A DNA stretch of 64,000 nt from Piper betle (taxonomy: Eukaryota; Streptophyta; Magnoliopsida; Piperales; Piperaceae): positions 36,790-100,789 of the forward strand of contig JAURVB010012586.1 of assembly GCA_033002965.1 (NCBI GenBank), given 5' to 3'. How positions within the stretch are numbered: position 1 is the stretch's first letter; each line of letters opens with the position of its first letter. The notes below the pieces were generated by a model. That model worked only from the letters and a program-made list of their open reading frames with translations. It did no database searches and had not been told where the DNA came from. The translations under genes were made by a program, and so were the position numbers. Below, piece by piece: positions 52,491 through 63,336 of this stretch.

Positions 52491-55400
52491 CTTTTGTTGT
52501 CACAATATAGAACAGGTCGATGGGAGTGGGAGATTCCCAAATCTATCGGTGGGTGTTGAAGCTAGGAAATTTCAGCCGCAACAAACGTAAGGGAGTGGTA
52601 CTCAACTTTGGTACTGGACCTTGATATAGTGGCCTACTTCTTAGTAAACCAGGAAAGAAGGTGGTTGATGCATAGAGCCTAAAATACACATACTCCACGT
52701 GTAGATTGGCGGTCATCTGGATTGCTTGCCCAATCCGTGTCGGAATAGGCAGATAAATTCATAGTGGTAGAGCATATAAGTTGTAAACATTGATATAGAG
52801 TACATTTGAGATAGTGTAAGATACACTTAATGGTTTGCCAGTGTACAAAAGTTGGTTGGTGCATGAATTGGCAGGCCTTGTTCACAACAAAAGTAAATCT
52901 AGACGAGTGATACTAACATATTGAAGCGCCCAATTATTCTTCGATAAGTGGTAGCATCTGCAAGTTGTTCATCATCAATTAGAGACAAGGAATCCTTTGG
53001 AGTAACAGGAGTCTCAACTGGCATAGTATGAAGTAAAGAAGCTCGGTGAAGCAAATCAATAATATACTTTGATTAAGATAATAAAAGGGAGTCTTCATGG
53101 ACTTGTGCTTCAATACGCCCAAATTCTTCATGGCAAAGGGGCTGCAGCTTGGAGATTAAAGAGTCGAGATCAGACATGTGAGATCCCGTGAGTAAATATC
53201 ATTGACATAAACAAGAACATAAACTAATAGTGGAATCCTTCCAATATATGAACATTTAAAGCCAAGAGTAAGAAGAAGACTAGTACGACGATGATACCAT
53301 GCATGAGGAGCTTGCTTTAGACCATAGAGAGCTTTATGAAGCTTGCACACATGATGTGGGTTTTGAGAATCAATATAGCCAGGAGGCTGAGACGTGTACA
53401 CATCTTCCTTTAGAAAATCATGTAAGAAGGCATTTGAGACGTCTGATTGAAGTGTACGCCAAGACCAAGACAAAGCAATGGAGAGAACTGTTCCTACTGT
53501 CGTAGGTCTAACCACAGGACTAAATGTTTCAGAATAGTCCAAACCTTCTTGTTGATGAAAGCCTTTGACCACCAAAACGATCAATGGAACTATCAGGCTT
53601 CGTTTTAAGTCGGTAAACCGACTTGCAGGCAATTACATTCACTGAAGTTGTTTGAGGCACAAGAGACCAAGTATGCTGATCAAGGAGAGCCCGATACTCA
53701 TCATCCATTGCTTGACGCCAGTTAGGAGACTTAGAAGCTTGTAGATGAGTGGTAGGTTTAGCAGGTGATGACATAGGAGTAGTACAAAGGCTGGAATATG
53801 AGGAGAAGAAAGAGAGTTATATGATGAGAAGAGGGTGAAGAGGATGAAGGGGAGAGAGGTAAGTTGGAGGGGATTTGGCTGTTTATGGTGGCAATGGTAA
53901 GTGATAGGGAAGGACGGATGGATAGTTGGTTGGAGAGAAGGAGGAGATAAAGGAGGGGGTTTGAAGATGAATTAGGAGAAGATAGGGATGAAGAGGAGAG
54001 CGGTTGAGGAGGAGGGTTTGTAGGAAGAGATATGGATGAAATTGGTGAAGAGATGTGGGAGGAGAAGAGTCATAAGAGGGAGAGAAAAAGGAGGTGGATT
54101 TGCCTTTGACCCGATCACATATGGGAGAGAATCCTTGAAAGGGAAATTAGCCTCATCAAATATAACATGGCGGTTAACAAGGATTTTGTTGGTTTGTGGA
54201 TTTAAGCAAAGATAGTCATGATGGTTTGAGCTATAGCCCACAAATACACAATGAGCGATCTGTACTCCGGGTTATGTTTGGTCCATGGTCTTAAATATGG
54301 GTAACATGAACAACCAAAGACCTTAAGAAAAGAGTAGTTGTGTAGACATCCAGTACACTTCTCATGGGGGGATTTATTGTTAAGTATTAGAGTAGGAAGT
54401 TTGTTAATAAGATAATGCAGTTTGAAATGCTTTGACCCAATAATTCTTTGGTTTGAACTAGAGGCAAGAAGAACAAGACTTGTTTTGACCACATATCGAT
54501 ATTTACGCTCAACTGAGCCCATTTGCTCAGGAGTATATAGACATGAGTGTCTATGTGTAATACCAAACTTATGGAACATGGCATGAAATTGTCAATTCAT
54601 GAATTCTTTTCTTTTATCATTTTGTACCTGACATAATTTTTGTGGAAAACATAGTTTCAGCCATGGTCTTAAATTGCACAAAAAAAGCGAAAACTTTAGG
54701 CTTACTATGCAAATGAAAGAACTAAGAGAACCTTGTAAAGTCATCAACGATTAATAGATAATATAAAAAACCTTCAGTTGATACAATAGGGGACGGTTGC
54801 CATACATCCATAAATAACAGTTCAAGAGGTCTAGTATACAAAGAGGAAGAATGCATAAATGGTAATTGTATGCTCTTTGCTAGTTGACAGCATTGACAAA
54901 AAGAAAATGACTTAGGAGACAAATTAAGAGATGATAAAATTTTTCCTAGGACATCAGCAGCTGGATGACCACACCGAAGATGCCATAGATCTCTAGGCGA
55001 CATAGAAGCATGGAGAGCTCGAACAGACTTGAGGGAAGCATCCAAAGGCTTCTTTATGACAGCTGAAGATGGTAGAGTACATCAATTGAGGCCCCTTGAT
55101 GGAGGATGATTTTGGATTTCTGATCCTTTATAACCAAATGAGAAGGGTGAAACTCAAGGAAACAGTGGTTATTCTTTGCAAACTGTGAGATAGACAATAA
55201 ATTACGAGAGATAGCAGGCACATGTAGGACTTGATGAAGTTGAAAATCAGACTTATCACATGATAATAAGGAAGAATCAATATGGAAAATCTGCAAACCT
55301 GAACCATTGTCAACCCGGCATTTGTCGGCACCATGAAATTCAGTGTGGATATGCAAATTGTTAACATCATGAGTGACATGATTAGTAGCACCTGAATCAG

Positions 55401-56385
55401 TCAACCATTCATTGGAGGCATCAGCAGTGATGTGCACGGTAGACAATTGACGTGATGGATTGCGTCCTTGAAAATTCATATTTAGTCTATTAAAGCAATA
55501 CCTGGTTTAGAATAGATCTGACAGATAGGTCGGCTAGAGAAGGAATTGGCAGCATTGTTGGTAAAGTGACCAGTAAATGGATAACCTTTGCTCCTGCCAC
55601 GGCCCCTATAAGAAAATGGAAACGAACCCTTGTGGGATGGTGGACGAGAGACTGCTGGAGTTGTATGAAGAGCAACAGGCTGGGTGACATCAACTTGAAG
55701 GGAATGAAGACGCAGTTCATGACTGCGAAGGAGGCTGGACAAAGCTTCAAAGGATAGATCATCTGCTTAAAGAGTAACAGAAATGATGAAAGATTCATAA
55801 TCAGGTCCTAAGCCACCAAGAGTATGATAAAACAGATTTGTATCGGTCACAGGAGAGGACATAGAGGCAAGTTGATTCACCAGATTGCGAGTGGTGGAAC
55901 AATACTCCTCAATGGATAAGGATCCTTTTTTGATGGTTTGAAGTTAACCACGCAGTTGAATAATTTTCAACTTGGAGGAGGAAACAACAACTCTCTCTAA
56001 CTTGGACCAAATGGAGTGAGCTGAAAAGTAGTTACGATCAACAACTTGGCTGACGAGAGCTTCAGATAGGGTAGCCATGTTCCAACTTGCCAAAAGTTGA
56101 TCGTGCTTGACCCAGTGATTATAATCAGGATTTTGAGTAGACACTATCATGAATGAGGAACTCAGGAAGACATGGAAGAGAGCCATCAATATAACCAAGA
56201 AGATCATGTGTATGAAGTATAGCCAGGAGTTGAGACTTCCACTGAAGGTAGTTCTGATGATTGAGTTTGATAGAGACCAGGTTAACAATGTTATTGGCAT
56301 TGAACAGGGAGTTAGAGTTGGTAGGAGTAGAAGTAAAGGAGCAAGAGTTGAAGAGACATTGTGGGAAGACTCTGGCCTGATACCA

Positions 56386-56572
56386 TGAAAAACTTGAAAA
56401 AAAACTTGTTTTGATGTTTCAGTAGATATGGATTAGTAGAAGAGGTTGAGATATCTAAGGAACTACTAATGACCAAGTCTACAATGACTAAGTCCGCAAG
56501 ATTAACATGACTAAATCTACACATACAACATGAGAATACTAAGTCACAGATTTAGATTTAAACAGATCGTCA
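56386..56572 (-). repeat. Copia 5' LTR
   Basis: Partner of the LTR at 50405-50617. Numerous substitutions between the pair show an old insertion. The primer-binding site abuts its inner edge. Confidence 0.85.
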
Positions 56573-57081
56573 ATACATATCATGAAGTTAGGCTTTACTT
56601 GCTTTCCCACAAAGAATTGTGCGTGATATACGTATTTGACTATGAAGCCTTTGAACTAATTTACTACTTGTATCTAATGCTGTGATGTTCTTTTGAACAA
56701 TGGGATTATTCAGGTATCATATGATGATTTTGCGTCAGGTGGGTCTTTAGCGGCTGCAAGAGAGAAAGGACTAGTAAGTTCTGTCATCATGTTGTAACTG
56801 ATTACTGCATCTAATTAGTCAAGTCCGAAAAATACAATATTGGGTAATTGAATCAATCATGAAAAATCAATCAGTGCTTAGAAACGAAGTAGTTCACCTT
56901 TACTCTCTAGTACTTGAATGCAGTAGAGAAAGAGTGACAAGATTAGCAGTAATACCCCTATTTAAGCTCAAATAGGATCATAGATGGACACGTTCTCGCG
57001 CAACGCACGTCTGTTCAGAATGGATACGTTTTTGCTGGTGCTTTTTCTTTTGTTTTGCAGTTTCGGTCGGAGGGCAACTGA

Positions 57082-58506
57082 TGCATTGAGCATTTTTATT
57101 TCAGTTACAGCATAAATAAATCTACGTTCTGTTCGTTTTTTGTGTTTTGGGCAACTGATGCATTGAGCATTTTTTTTCTGTTCTTTTTATGCGTTGTATT
57201 TTTCTTAATGCATTGTGTATCTTTGAAGCTAAGGGGCTAATCATGCTTATCGAGTTGAAAGTGCTGCCTCGGTCCTACATTTGTTGTTTAATTCATTATT
57301 ATGATCACTTACGTCACGAATCTTTTTCCTTACATCTGGATTTCGGTCGACAGCTTTTGTCACTTTTCATTCCGTTCCAGTCGTTGGTTACACAAACTCC
57401 TTTGTGGGGTTGTCTACCAGCTTTTATCTTTTCCAAACCACAAAAATAGTCATGACAAAGTTTAAGCCTTAGTTTACCTGTTGCGTTCAATGACTTCCCT
57501 TTTATCAGCTATACAGTCATACGCCGGATACGAGGGTTTGAAAAATAAGTTTGAATCAAATTCAATATCAGTATGTTATCAACAAACTGATCTGAACTGG
57601 TTGGTTAAAATCTGGTTACGATGTCTTCCCATCCAAGACTCCAAGCTAACCACACCCAACATCTCCAGAAACAGACACTCACATTTCAAACGATTAAATC
57701 CACCGACGGCGTTTCACATGCACAGAAACGAACAATGACAGGGTCCATCTTCCCCTTCTTCGTCATGGAGAGCAAACATTACTTGTGCCTGCTGCTCAAT
57801 GCTCATGTGGGGAGTTTTAGCTCAAGGACGAAAAGCTCCCATGCCTTGCCCGAGCAGTGAGTCAATCATAGTCAAGCTGTATTCCGCTATTTGGTCTTTC
57901 ACTCAAATAAGACTAGCTATCTGATGAAACACCTGGGTCATACTTCACGCCAGATCCACATTGGACACTTTTGTCCGATTGTATCGGTACAGTGGATTTC
58001 CTTCAAGTGGAAGGTTTTCTTGAACCGTGGAGCAGGACGACGTTATATGTGCCAAACGGAAAATTTGTAGCTGCTCCGTCATTTGGTGGGTAGCGATATT
58101 GTAACTGGGAAGAATGGACTGCAGTTACAAACTCTAGCAGCTTGTAAGAGCCAGGGCAATGGATAATTAGCTCAATACCACAACAAAAAGCTGGCTAGCC
58201 TGGCTTACTCGAAAGCCAATGAGGTGAATCAGTAATTTCAATCTTTTGGGCAGGGTTTGCTTTGCCTTGCAAAACTAATAACAGAGACTGGTTGGCGATG
58301 AGGGCCACATATCCAATTTGCATGAACAAAAATCCATGGATGGTTCACCCACCATCATAATCCACCAATGCCCACCTAAGTTTTATTTATATGTTAAGCC
58401 TCCCCTTTGCTCCTTACTCCCGACACTAATCTCTTACTTCCCTGCACCTGCTAGCTTCTTGCCTCTCAGAGCATTCGTGTTGAGTCCTGTCGGGCATCTA
58501 TCAAAC
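57082..58506. other. Spacer with a short direct repeat
   Basis: A 26-bp stretch starting GGGCAACTGATGCATTGAGC occurs at 57072 and again at 57149. The first copy begins inside the truncated last YchF exon. Nothing else is recognised. The right part should hold the SAUR promoter. Confidence 0.5.
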
Positions 58507-58917
58507 ATGAATAAGAAGGTGAATGAGATACTCAGAAAGTGCAAAAGCCTGTCCAGAAAGCTAGGGAGGTCCTCTCCCTACAGCAGCATAAGATCCAAAT
58601 CTGAGAGACATGAAGAAGATTTCTGCAGAGAGGTCAAGGAGGAAGACCTCGTTGGGAAGGAAACCATATATGTGGGTAGCTTGAGGAGGCGTTATCTGAT
58701 CAAGGCCAAGCTGCTGGACCACCCTTTGGTGAGTGCATTGATTGAGAGGTCGAAGGAGAGCATCCAAACTGGCCATGCCGGCGGTGACGGTCCTGATAGT
58801 ATATGCGTCAAGTGTGAGATTGTCATCTTCGACCACCTTCTGTGGATGTTGGAGAATGACGACCTTGACATTACAACCGACTCCTTGGAAGAGTTAGCAG
58901 AGCTCTATGCTTACTAA
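58507..58917 (+). CDS. SAUR-like auxin-responsive protein
   Basis: Small auxin-up RNA family, single exon as usual, 136 residues. Many SAURs bind PP2C.D phosphatases and promote cell expansion. The N-terminus is basic (KKVNEILRKCKSLSRKLGR). The SAUR domain runs from about residue 52: ETIYVGSLRRRYLIKAKLL, then DHPLVSALIERS, and CEIVIFDHLLWMLEN (103-117) ending DSLEELAELYAY. This ending fits the SAUR77/78-type subgroup. The start was chosen at 58507 because the domain-proximal basic region begins there; the frame stays open 63 codons further upstream, without family resemblance. The frame is intact. Confidence 0.88.
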   Translation: MNKKVNEILRKCKSLSRKLGRSSPYSSIRSKSERHEEDFCREVKEEDLVGKETIYVGSLRRRYLIKAKLLDHPLVSALIERSKESIQTGHAGGDGPDSICVKCEIVIFDHLLWMLENDDLDITTDSLEELAELYAY

Positions 58918-59803
58918 TCGTATGGTGATGGGAGCCGATTAGTTGCTTGGACATTTAATTTGTTGGTAGCAACCATTAATGTTGCATGATTCAATATTTG
59001 GTTTCTTACTTTGATATATATATATCCAAGCTTTGATTTGTGATGTTTCCAGAGAGATTGATGGAGAGTATCGTTTACCTGGAGTTCATCATCATCTTAT
59101 TGAAGCACTAAGCTTTGGCAATATTAACTCTTGGTGCATGCAACTCTATTCGTCCCTAATTTGTTCTTTCATTCTCGGTGAAGTTGTAAAGGAAGCAGTC
59201 AAATGTTGTGCTCCAATTTCATGCTTTATTTTCCCACTTATCAGTAGCATTTTTTCTCTCACTAATTTCCAATGTAGAACTGTATTTTAATTGTTTCATA
59301 ATCCCCTATAGAAGAAAAAAATTCAATTATAATTTAGTTTTAATATTTCATGGACACCAGTACCCTGCTTAATTTACAGCTAATTTATAAACTGTCAATT
59401 AAGGGCAGTTTATCGGAAATCATGGTAATAACTTCTTAATAATCCAACGGCCTCTACTCCACCACGTGTTGCACTTTGGGTCTTGGCTGTATTTTCATTA
59501 TTAGTATTATTTTAATAATTATCGCCCTCTGTGCAACGGTCTGACATGACGAAAGTACCCTCATCCTAAATTTTGGGTGTTCCCTGCTCTTATGGCTGTA
59601 ATTTACTCTCAATTATATGATTAATCTCACAAGAAACTGATGCATACTCAGATCAAATCTAACGTCATGATTGATACATATATATATATAGAGTGAGAGA
59701 TATATTTGTGTAATTATTTATGTAAGAAAAATTCACCTTCGATCTCTGGAAATGTTTGAAAATTTTGTGTGTTTATAAATAAAAATTCGCAATTGGTGTA
59801 ACT
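58918..59803. other. SAUR 3' flank and spacer
   Basis: AT-rich, with short TA runs near 59015 and 59680. No gene recognised. Confidence 0.5.
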
Positions 59804-59876
59804 GATCGCGTGGCCTAATGGATAAGGCGCTCGCCTCCGGAGCGGGAGATTGTGGGTTCGAGTCCCATCGCGATCG
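59804..59876 (+). tRNA. tRNA-Arg (anticodon CCG)
   Basis: 73-base cloverleaf without intron. Acceptor GATCGCG pairs fully with CGCGATC; the D-arm is GCCTAATGGATAAGGC; the anticodon stem CTCGC/GCGGG encloses loop CTCCGGA with anticodon CCG; the T-arm is GTGGGTTCGAGTCCCAT; the discriminator is G. The A box TGGCCTAATGG and B box GGTTCGAGTCC match RNA polymerase III consensus. A T run at about 59897 can terminate transcription. It reads CGG arginine codons. Confidence 0.95.
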
Positions 59877-60568
59877 CGACCACTGATGATCACTTGTTTT
59901 TTAAATTTTTTATTATGTGAATGATGGACTCGATCAATATTCAGCTTTATTTATTTAGTAATCCGTTTCTTTTGTGCTAAGGTTCATGTTAGGCATCAAA
60001 CATCCAAACATGAACCAATATCAAAACTCCCCCCATGCACCACCCTTGAATCCATTCATGCATGCATTTTCACGATCGATCACAATTCATGCTAATTTGT
60101 GATCTGAACAAATTAGATCTTAATTCATAGCTTGACTCTTTCCTATAGCTAAGGCAATCTGCCGAAATTCTTACATTGTCTACATCAAGGCTAAAGAATA
60201 AAAGAAGAGCGCTCAGCTTCCTTACAAATAACTTGTACGTAACGCCCAGGTGTCGAGAATGGTTACCTTTCTTCCTTTTTCGCAAACTACGTACGTACTA
60301 CGTAGAAAACATAAAAAAACTTTGTCATCTATAACAGAAATAAATCTAGATTCCTTCCAACATCGACTTCGCCATCCAATTGAAGCTCAACATTAGTTCT
60401 GTTGCTATCCAGTAGACCTACACTCGTTAGTTGCGGCACGAGTGCTAGTGTCGATATCAGACTACCAACCCTCACACCTCCATCAATAAATAAGAGTCAA
60501 ATGAATCTTCTTTCTCTCCACCAAAAGCAAACAATTTTCATAAACACGTTGCGTAGCTACCCATAACA
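59877..60568. other. Spacer and promoter of the cysteine-rich gene
   Basis: No gene recognised. An AATAAATAAGAG stretch near 60485 is a possible weak TATA region about 80 bp upstream of the next start codon. Confidence 0.45.
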
Positions 60569-60997
60569 ATGGCGAAATTTATCTCCAATATGTCAAGCTG
60601 CTTCCTCGCCATCTTCCTCATCATCTCTATCCTCCTAATTAGCCACATCCATACAAGCACAGCGACCGGCAGGGCGGAGTGCATCGGGTCGGCTGACAGC
60701 CATCCGGAAGTCACCACTGCCCCATGCGGGTGCCCACCTAGCAGAGAAGAGGCCGGCAAACCTAGCGGTGGCCAAAATTGCTGCTGCCAATGCCGGCCGG
60801 AGTATGGATGTGAACGGGGTAACCTTCCATGGTGGATGCGGCCTCGTCCCAACATGCACCTTCCTCCTAGTATGTTCCAGCAGTACTGTTGCAACTACAT
60901 TACAGGGAGGATTGAGCTCTGTCCTTTTGGCCAGGTACCTCCTGGTGATCTTAAGGCCAGCCAGCTTGGGTGCCTACAATCGGGCACTTGCTTATAA
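60569..60997 (+). CDS. Secreted cysteine-rich protein, family unknown
   Basis: An intact single-exon frame of 142 residues. Residues 1-32 form a clear signal peptide: MAKF start, hydrophobic core FLAIFLIISILLI, then HTSTATG. The mature part of about 110 residues has 13 cysteines, at about 38, 53, 55, 71, 72, 73, 75, 81, 107, 108, 118, 135 and 141, including a CCCQC cluster and a CC pair, separated by a Pro/Trp/Met-rich stretch (LPWWMRPRPNMHLPP). An uneven cysteine count suggests one free thiol or a dimer. The spacing does not match the plant defensin, thionin, snakin/GASA or lipid-transfer patterns I know. A role in defence or signalling is only a guess. A second in-frame Met at residue 8 is an alternative start. 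Confidence 0.7.
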   Translation: MAKFISNMSSCFLAIFLIISILLISHIHTSTATGRAECIGSADSHPEVTTAPCGCPPSREEAGKPSGGQNCCCQCRPEYGCERGNLPWWMRPRPNMHLPPSMFQQYCCNYITGRIELCPFGQVPPGDLKASQLGCLQSGTCL

Positions 60998-62042
60998 TTA
61001 GCTAGCGGCACGAAGCTTGAGCTAATGGGAGGGAAGATACAATAAATGTTATGAAGTTAGTCGAAAGGATTATGCCGTTTCAAGAATAAATTTGCATTAT
61101 ATGGAATTTCTATTATATTAATGGCAGTGTGTAACGTCCCTAGTGACGCATGAACTATATATGTTTCTAACTAGTAGTTATATCCTAATATTAACGTTTA
61201 AATTACCTAAGAATTGACCCATCTTATTTCATCTACAAGATGGAAAGTATATAAATATAGCTCATGCATGCTGAAAATACATGGTGACGAATTTTTACAC
61301 TCGAAACAGAGCTTGTGCCAATTGTGAATTAGCGCGGGATATTTGATGCCATAATATTTTCCTCATGATATGCACTTTTCCTCTTTAATTGATTTTGCGT
61401 GGTAAATGTAATACCTTAAATCCGGTTTATGCTAAGGAACTGAACCGAAATGTCACTGGTTCCAGTCAGGTCGGCTAACACGAACAACTCCTGCAGATTT
61501 ATTCTTGGCATCTTGAGATGAAAAATGTTAATCGTTATGCATGGATAAATGCATAAAAATAAATATAACATATTTCTACATAGGATGACATGAGAACCAT
61601 TTCACATACTAAATAGTTACGATGAAAATTAATAAAAATTCTTAAAATAAGACAGTCTCAGTTTCCCCAAAAAGTGTAATTAATGGCCACCCTATCAAAT
61701 CAACATATATAAGTATATAAATAATTAATAAAGCATTCACACAATAATTTCATTTAACTATATGATTCATTTCTTTATTGAGTCTCGACTCAACTACTGA
61801 TTTACCTTCATCTTACCTAAATGAGTCTTGATTTACTTATTGTACTTATTCAATGTCTAAATATATATATTAACATGTCATCGTTAGCAATCTTTTTAAT
61901 GCAATATGCATCATATCACACCACATCATCATGTATTGCATTTCATTATATTATCCTCAAAATATTCAACATACTATCATCTGACAAGTGTGTATGTAAG
62001 AGACGTCACAACAACAAGTTATTAACGAGTGTTAACATGTTA
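60998..62042. other. Spacer, possibly an old LTR-type repeat cut by the next hAT
   Basis: No gene. From about 61407, TGTAATACCTTAAATCCGG resembles the TGTAAYACC starts of some plant LTRs, and similar non-coding texture resumes after the hAT at 63337. I could not define ends or a partner LTR. Confidence 0.4.
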
Positions 62043-62050
62043 GTAACGAG

Positions 62051-63328
62051 CAGTGTTGCACGAATCGGCCGATTTCGAGTGGAATCGGCCGATTTGAATC
62101 GGATCGGCAGCGTGTCAATCCGATTTTGGGGCCGAATCGGCGCCCAACTCGGCCGATTTACCCTGATTCTTACTGAGTTAACTCTGATTTGGAATCGGGG
62201 TAAATCGGGAAGAATCGGTTTTTTGGGGTAAATTACTAAAATACCTTAGGTATGATATTTATTAAATTATTTAAGCATGGGTAAAATTAGAATTTTGATT
62301 TTAAAAACCTAACGTTAACACGCTCCCCCACTCCATAGCCGCGCGTCCAACCTCCCCAGCCGCGTTTCCACCCTCCATCGTGCGTCCCCGACTCCGGCCT
62401 CAACTCCGACCGGGCTGCCGACCTCGCCTCCGCCCTCGCAATGTCGCCACCGACGTGTGGCCGGACCGATTCGGCCCTGTGAATGTGAGAGCACTGTTGC
62501 ACTAATCGCCGCCGACCTGGCTGCCGGCCTCGCCTCCGCCCTCGCAACCTCGCCTCCGACGTGTGGCCAGCTGACAGCGCAGTGGCTGCGAGACTCGCTG
62601 ACGATCGGGCCGCCGACCTCAGCTCTGACCGATTCATGTAAAGTTGGATATTTTAAAAAAGTTAAATCTGCAAATTATTGGCTATGCTTCACACATTTTT
62701 TGGCTGTGCTTCACAAAGTTGGAACGAATTCACCTCAGCTCCGACCGGATGTGCAAATTGTTGGCTAGGCTTCACAAATTTTTTTATTGCTGATTTGGGA
62801 TTCATGATCAAATTTATATGTCAAATTTTATTATATGTGCTGTGCAAATTTGTATGTGCTATGCAAATTCGTAGGTCAAATGTTGGCAACAATGATGCTG
62901 CAGATGAAGAGGCTTTTGTAGCAAATGAAAGTGGCAACACATTGAAAACTATAATTGGATCGTGTTTTACTACGTCTGATGGTTTTTCTTTGCCTCCTCT
63001 TCCTAGTGGACAAAATGTTGATATTGATGTACATATTGACTCCCAACATAATTTGTCTTTAGCCTCCTGAACCTGAGGGGCTTCATATGAGTGAGCAGAT
63101 TATAATGCCTCCTCTTTTATACTTGTATTAAATTATAAATTTGTGTATTTATGTTCAAAAATTATATAATTATGTATTTTAGGTATTTATGTTATGAGTT
63201 GTCAAATTTTTGTATATGACCAATTTGGACCGATTCAACTGAACTGATTTCTGGCCAATTTAGACCGATTCTGATTCCGACTCCCTCAGAAACCGATTCT
63301 GATTCCGATTCCGATTTATGCAACCATG
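62051..63328 (+). mobile_element. ATCGG-rich hAT element, copy B (1,278 bp)
   Basis: Perfect 8-bp target duplication GTAACGAG (62043-62050 and 63329-63336). Ends CAGTGTTGCA and, read inward from the right, CATGGTTGCA: eight of ten bases match. Left subterminal ATCGGCCGATT motifs, a GC-rich core (about 62320-62640) with CCTCGCAAC units, and right-end CCGATT motifs follow the order seen in copy A. The coding tail near 62975-63068 repeats the phrase of copy A and is then frameshifted. No transposase domain is recognisable. Confidence 0.92.
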
Positions 63329-63336
63329 GTAACGAG

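Larger units (their letters stand above)
50405..56572 (-). mobile_element. Ty1/copia LTR retrotransposon, degenerate, inside a YchF intron
   Basis: Two LTRs of 213 and 187 bp bound it. On the minus strand, next to the upstream LTR, TGGTATCAGG at 56376-56385 is an initiator tRNA-Met primer site; a purine tract is near 50620-50634. The order is copia-type: gag (about 56300-55480), protease with DSGATNHVT (55479-55054), pre-integrase and integrase (about 55045-54130), reverse transcriptase (about 53780-53030) and RNase H (52900-52499, then 50843-50640). The polyprotein is broken by many stops and frameshifts, and the reverse transcriptase motif reads YVND instead of YVDD. CATAT occurs at both outer edges, three bases off on one side, as a probable target duplication. 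It is inactive. Confidence 0.9.
47718..57081 (+). pseudogene. Plastid-type YchF/OLA1 GTPase pseudogene, split by a retrotransposon
   Basis: YchF-family P-loop ATPase/GTPase of the Obg group, plant plastid form. Exons: 47718-47840, 48073-48261, 48359-48406, 48593-48703, 48942-49004, 49095-49349, 49698-49843, about 49931-49958, 50048-50118, 56714-56773, 57061-57081. Recognised: GLPNVGKS (G1), [15 protein letters not shown] (G3), NKFLSHIREVESILQVVRCF, FSDLDQ, QSGIVTISA, VESELTELP, AWTILAGMTA and EKGF. Lesions: shifts around ISMSLRTG in exon 1; loss of two residues after GASQGE; the G4 NVAESD is now DVAESD; a TGA at 49791 replaces the Arg of NLIR; a frameshift follows before GLRTYFTSGEK; the acceptor of exon 8 is altered; and the last exon stops after FRSEGN without the normal VMLFRFNV end. 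Intron 9 is 6.6 kb because of a copia insertion. Confidence 0.88.

Noticed and set aside
57481..57860. Two overlapping plus-strand frames of about 80 codons
   Set aside because: No conserved motif and no codon preference; between a dead gene and the SAUR promoter.
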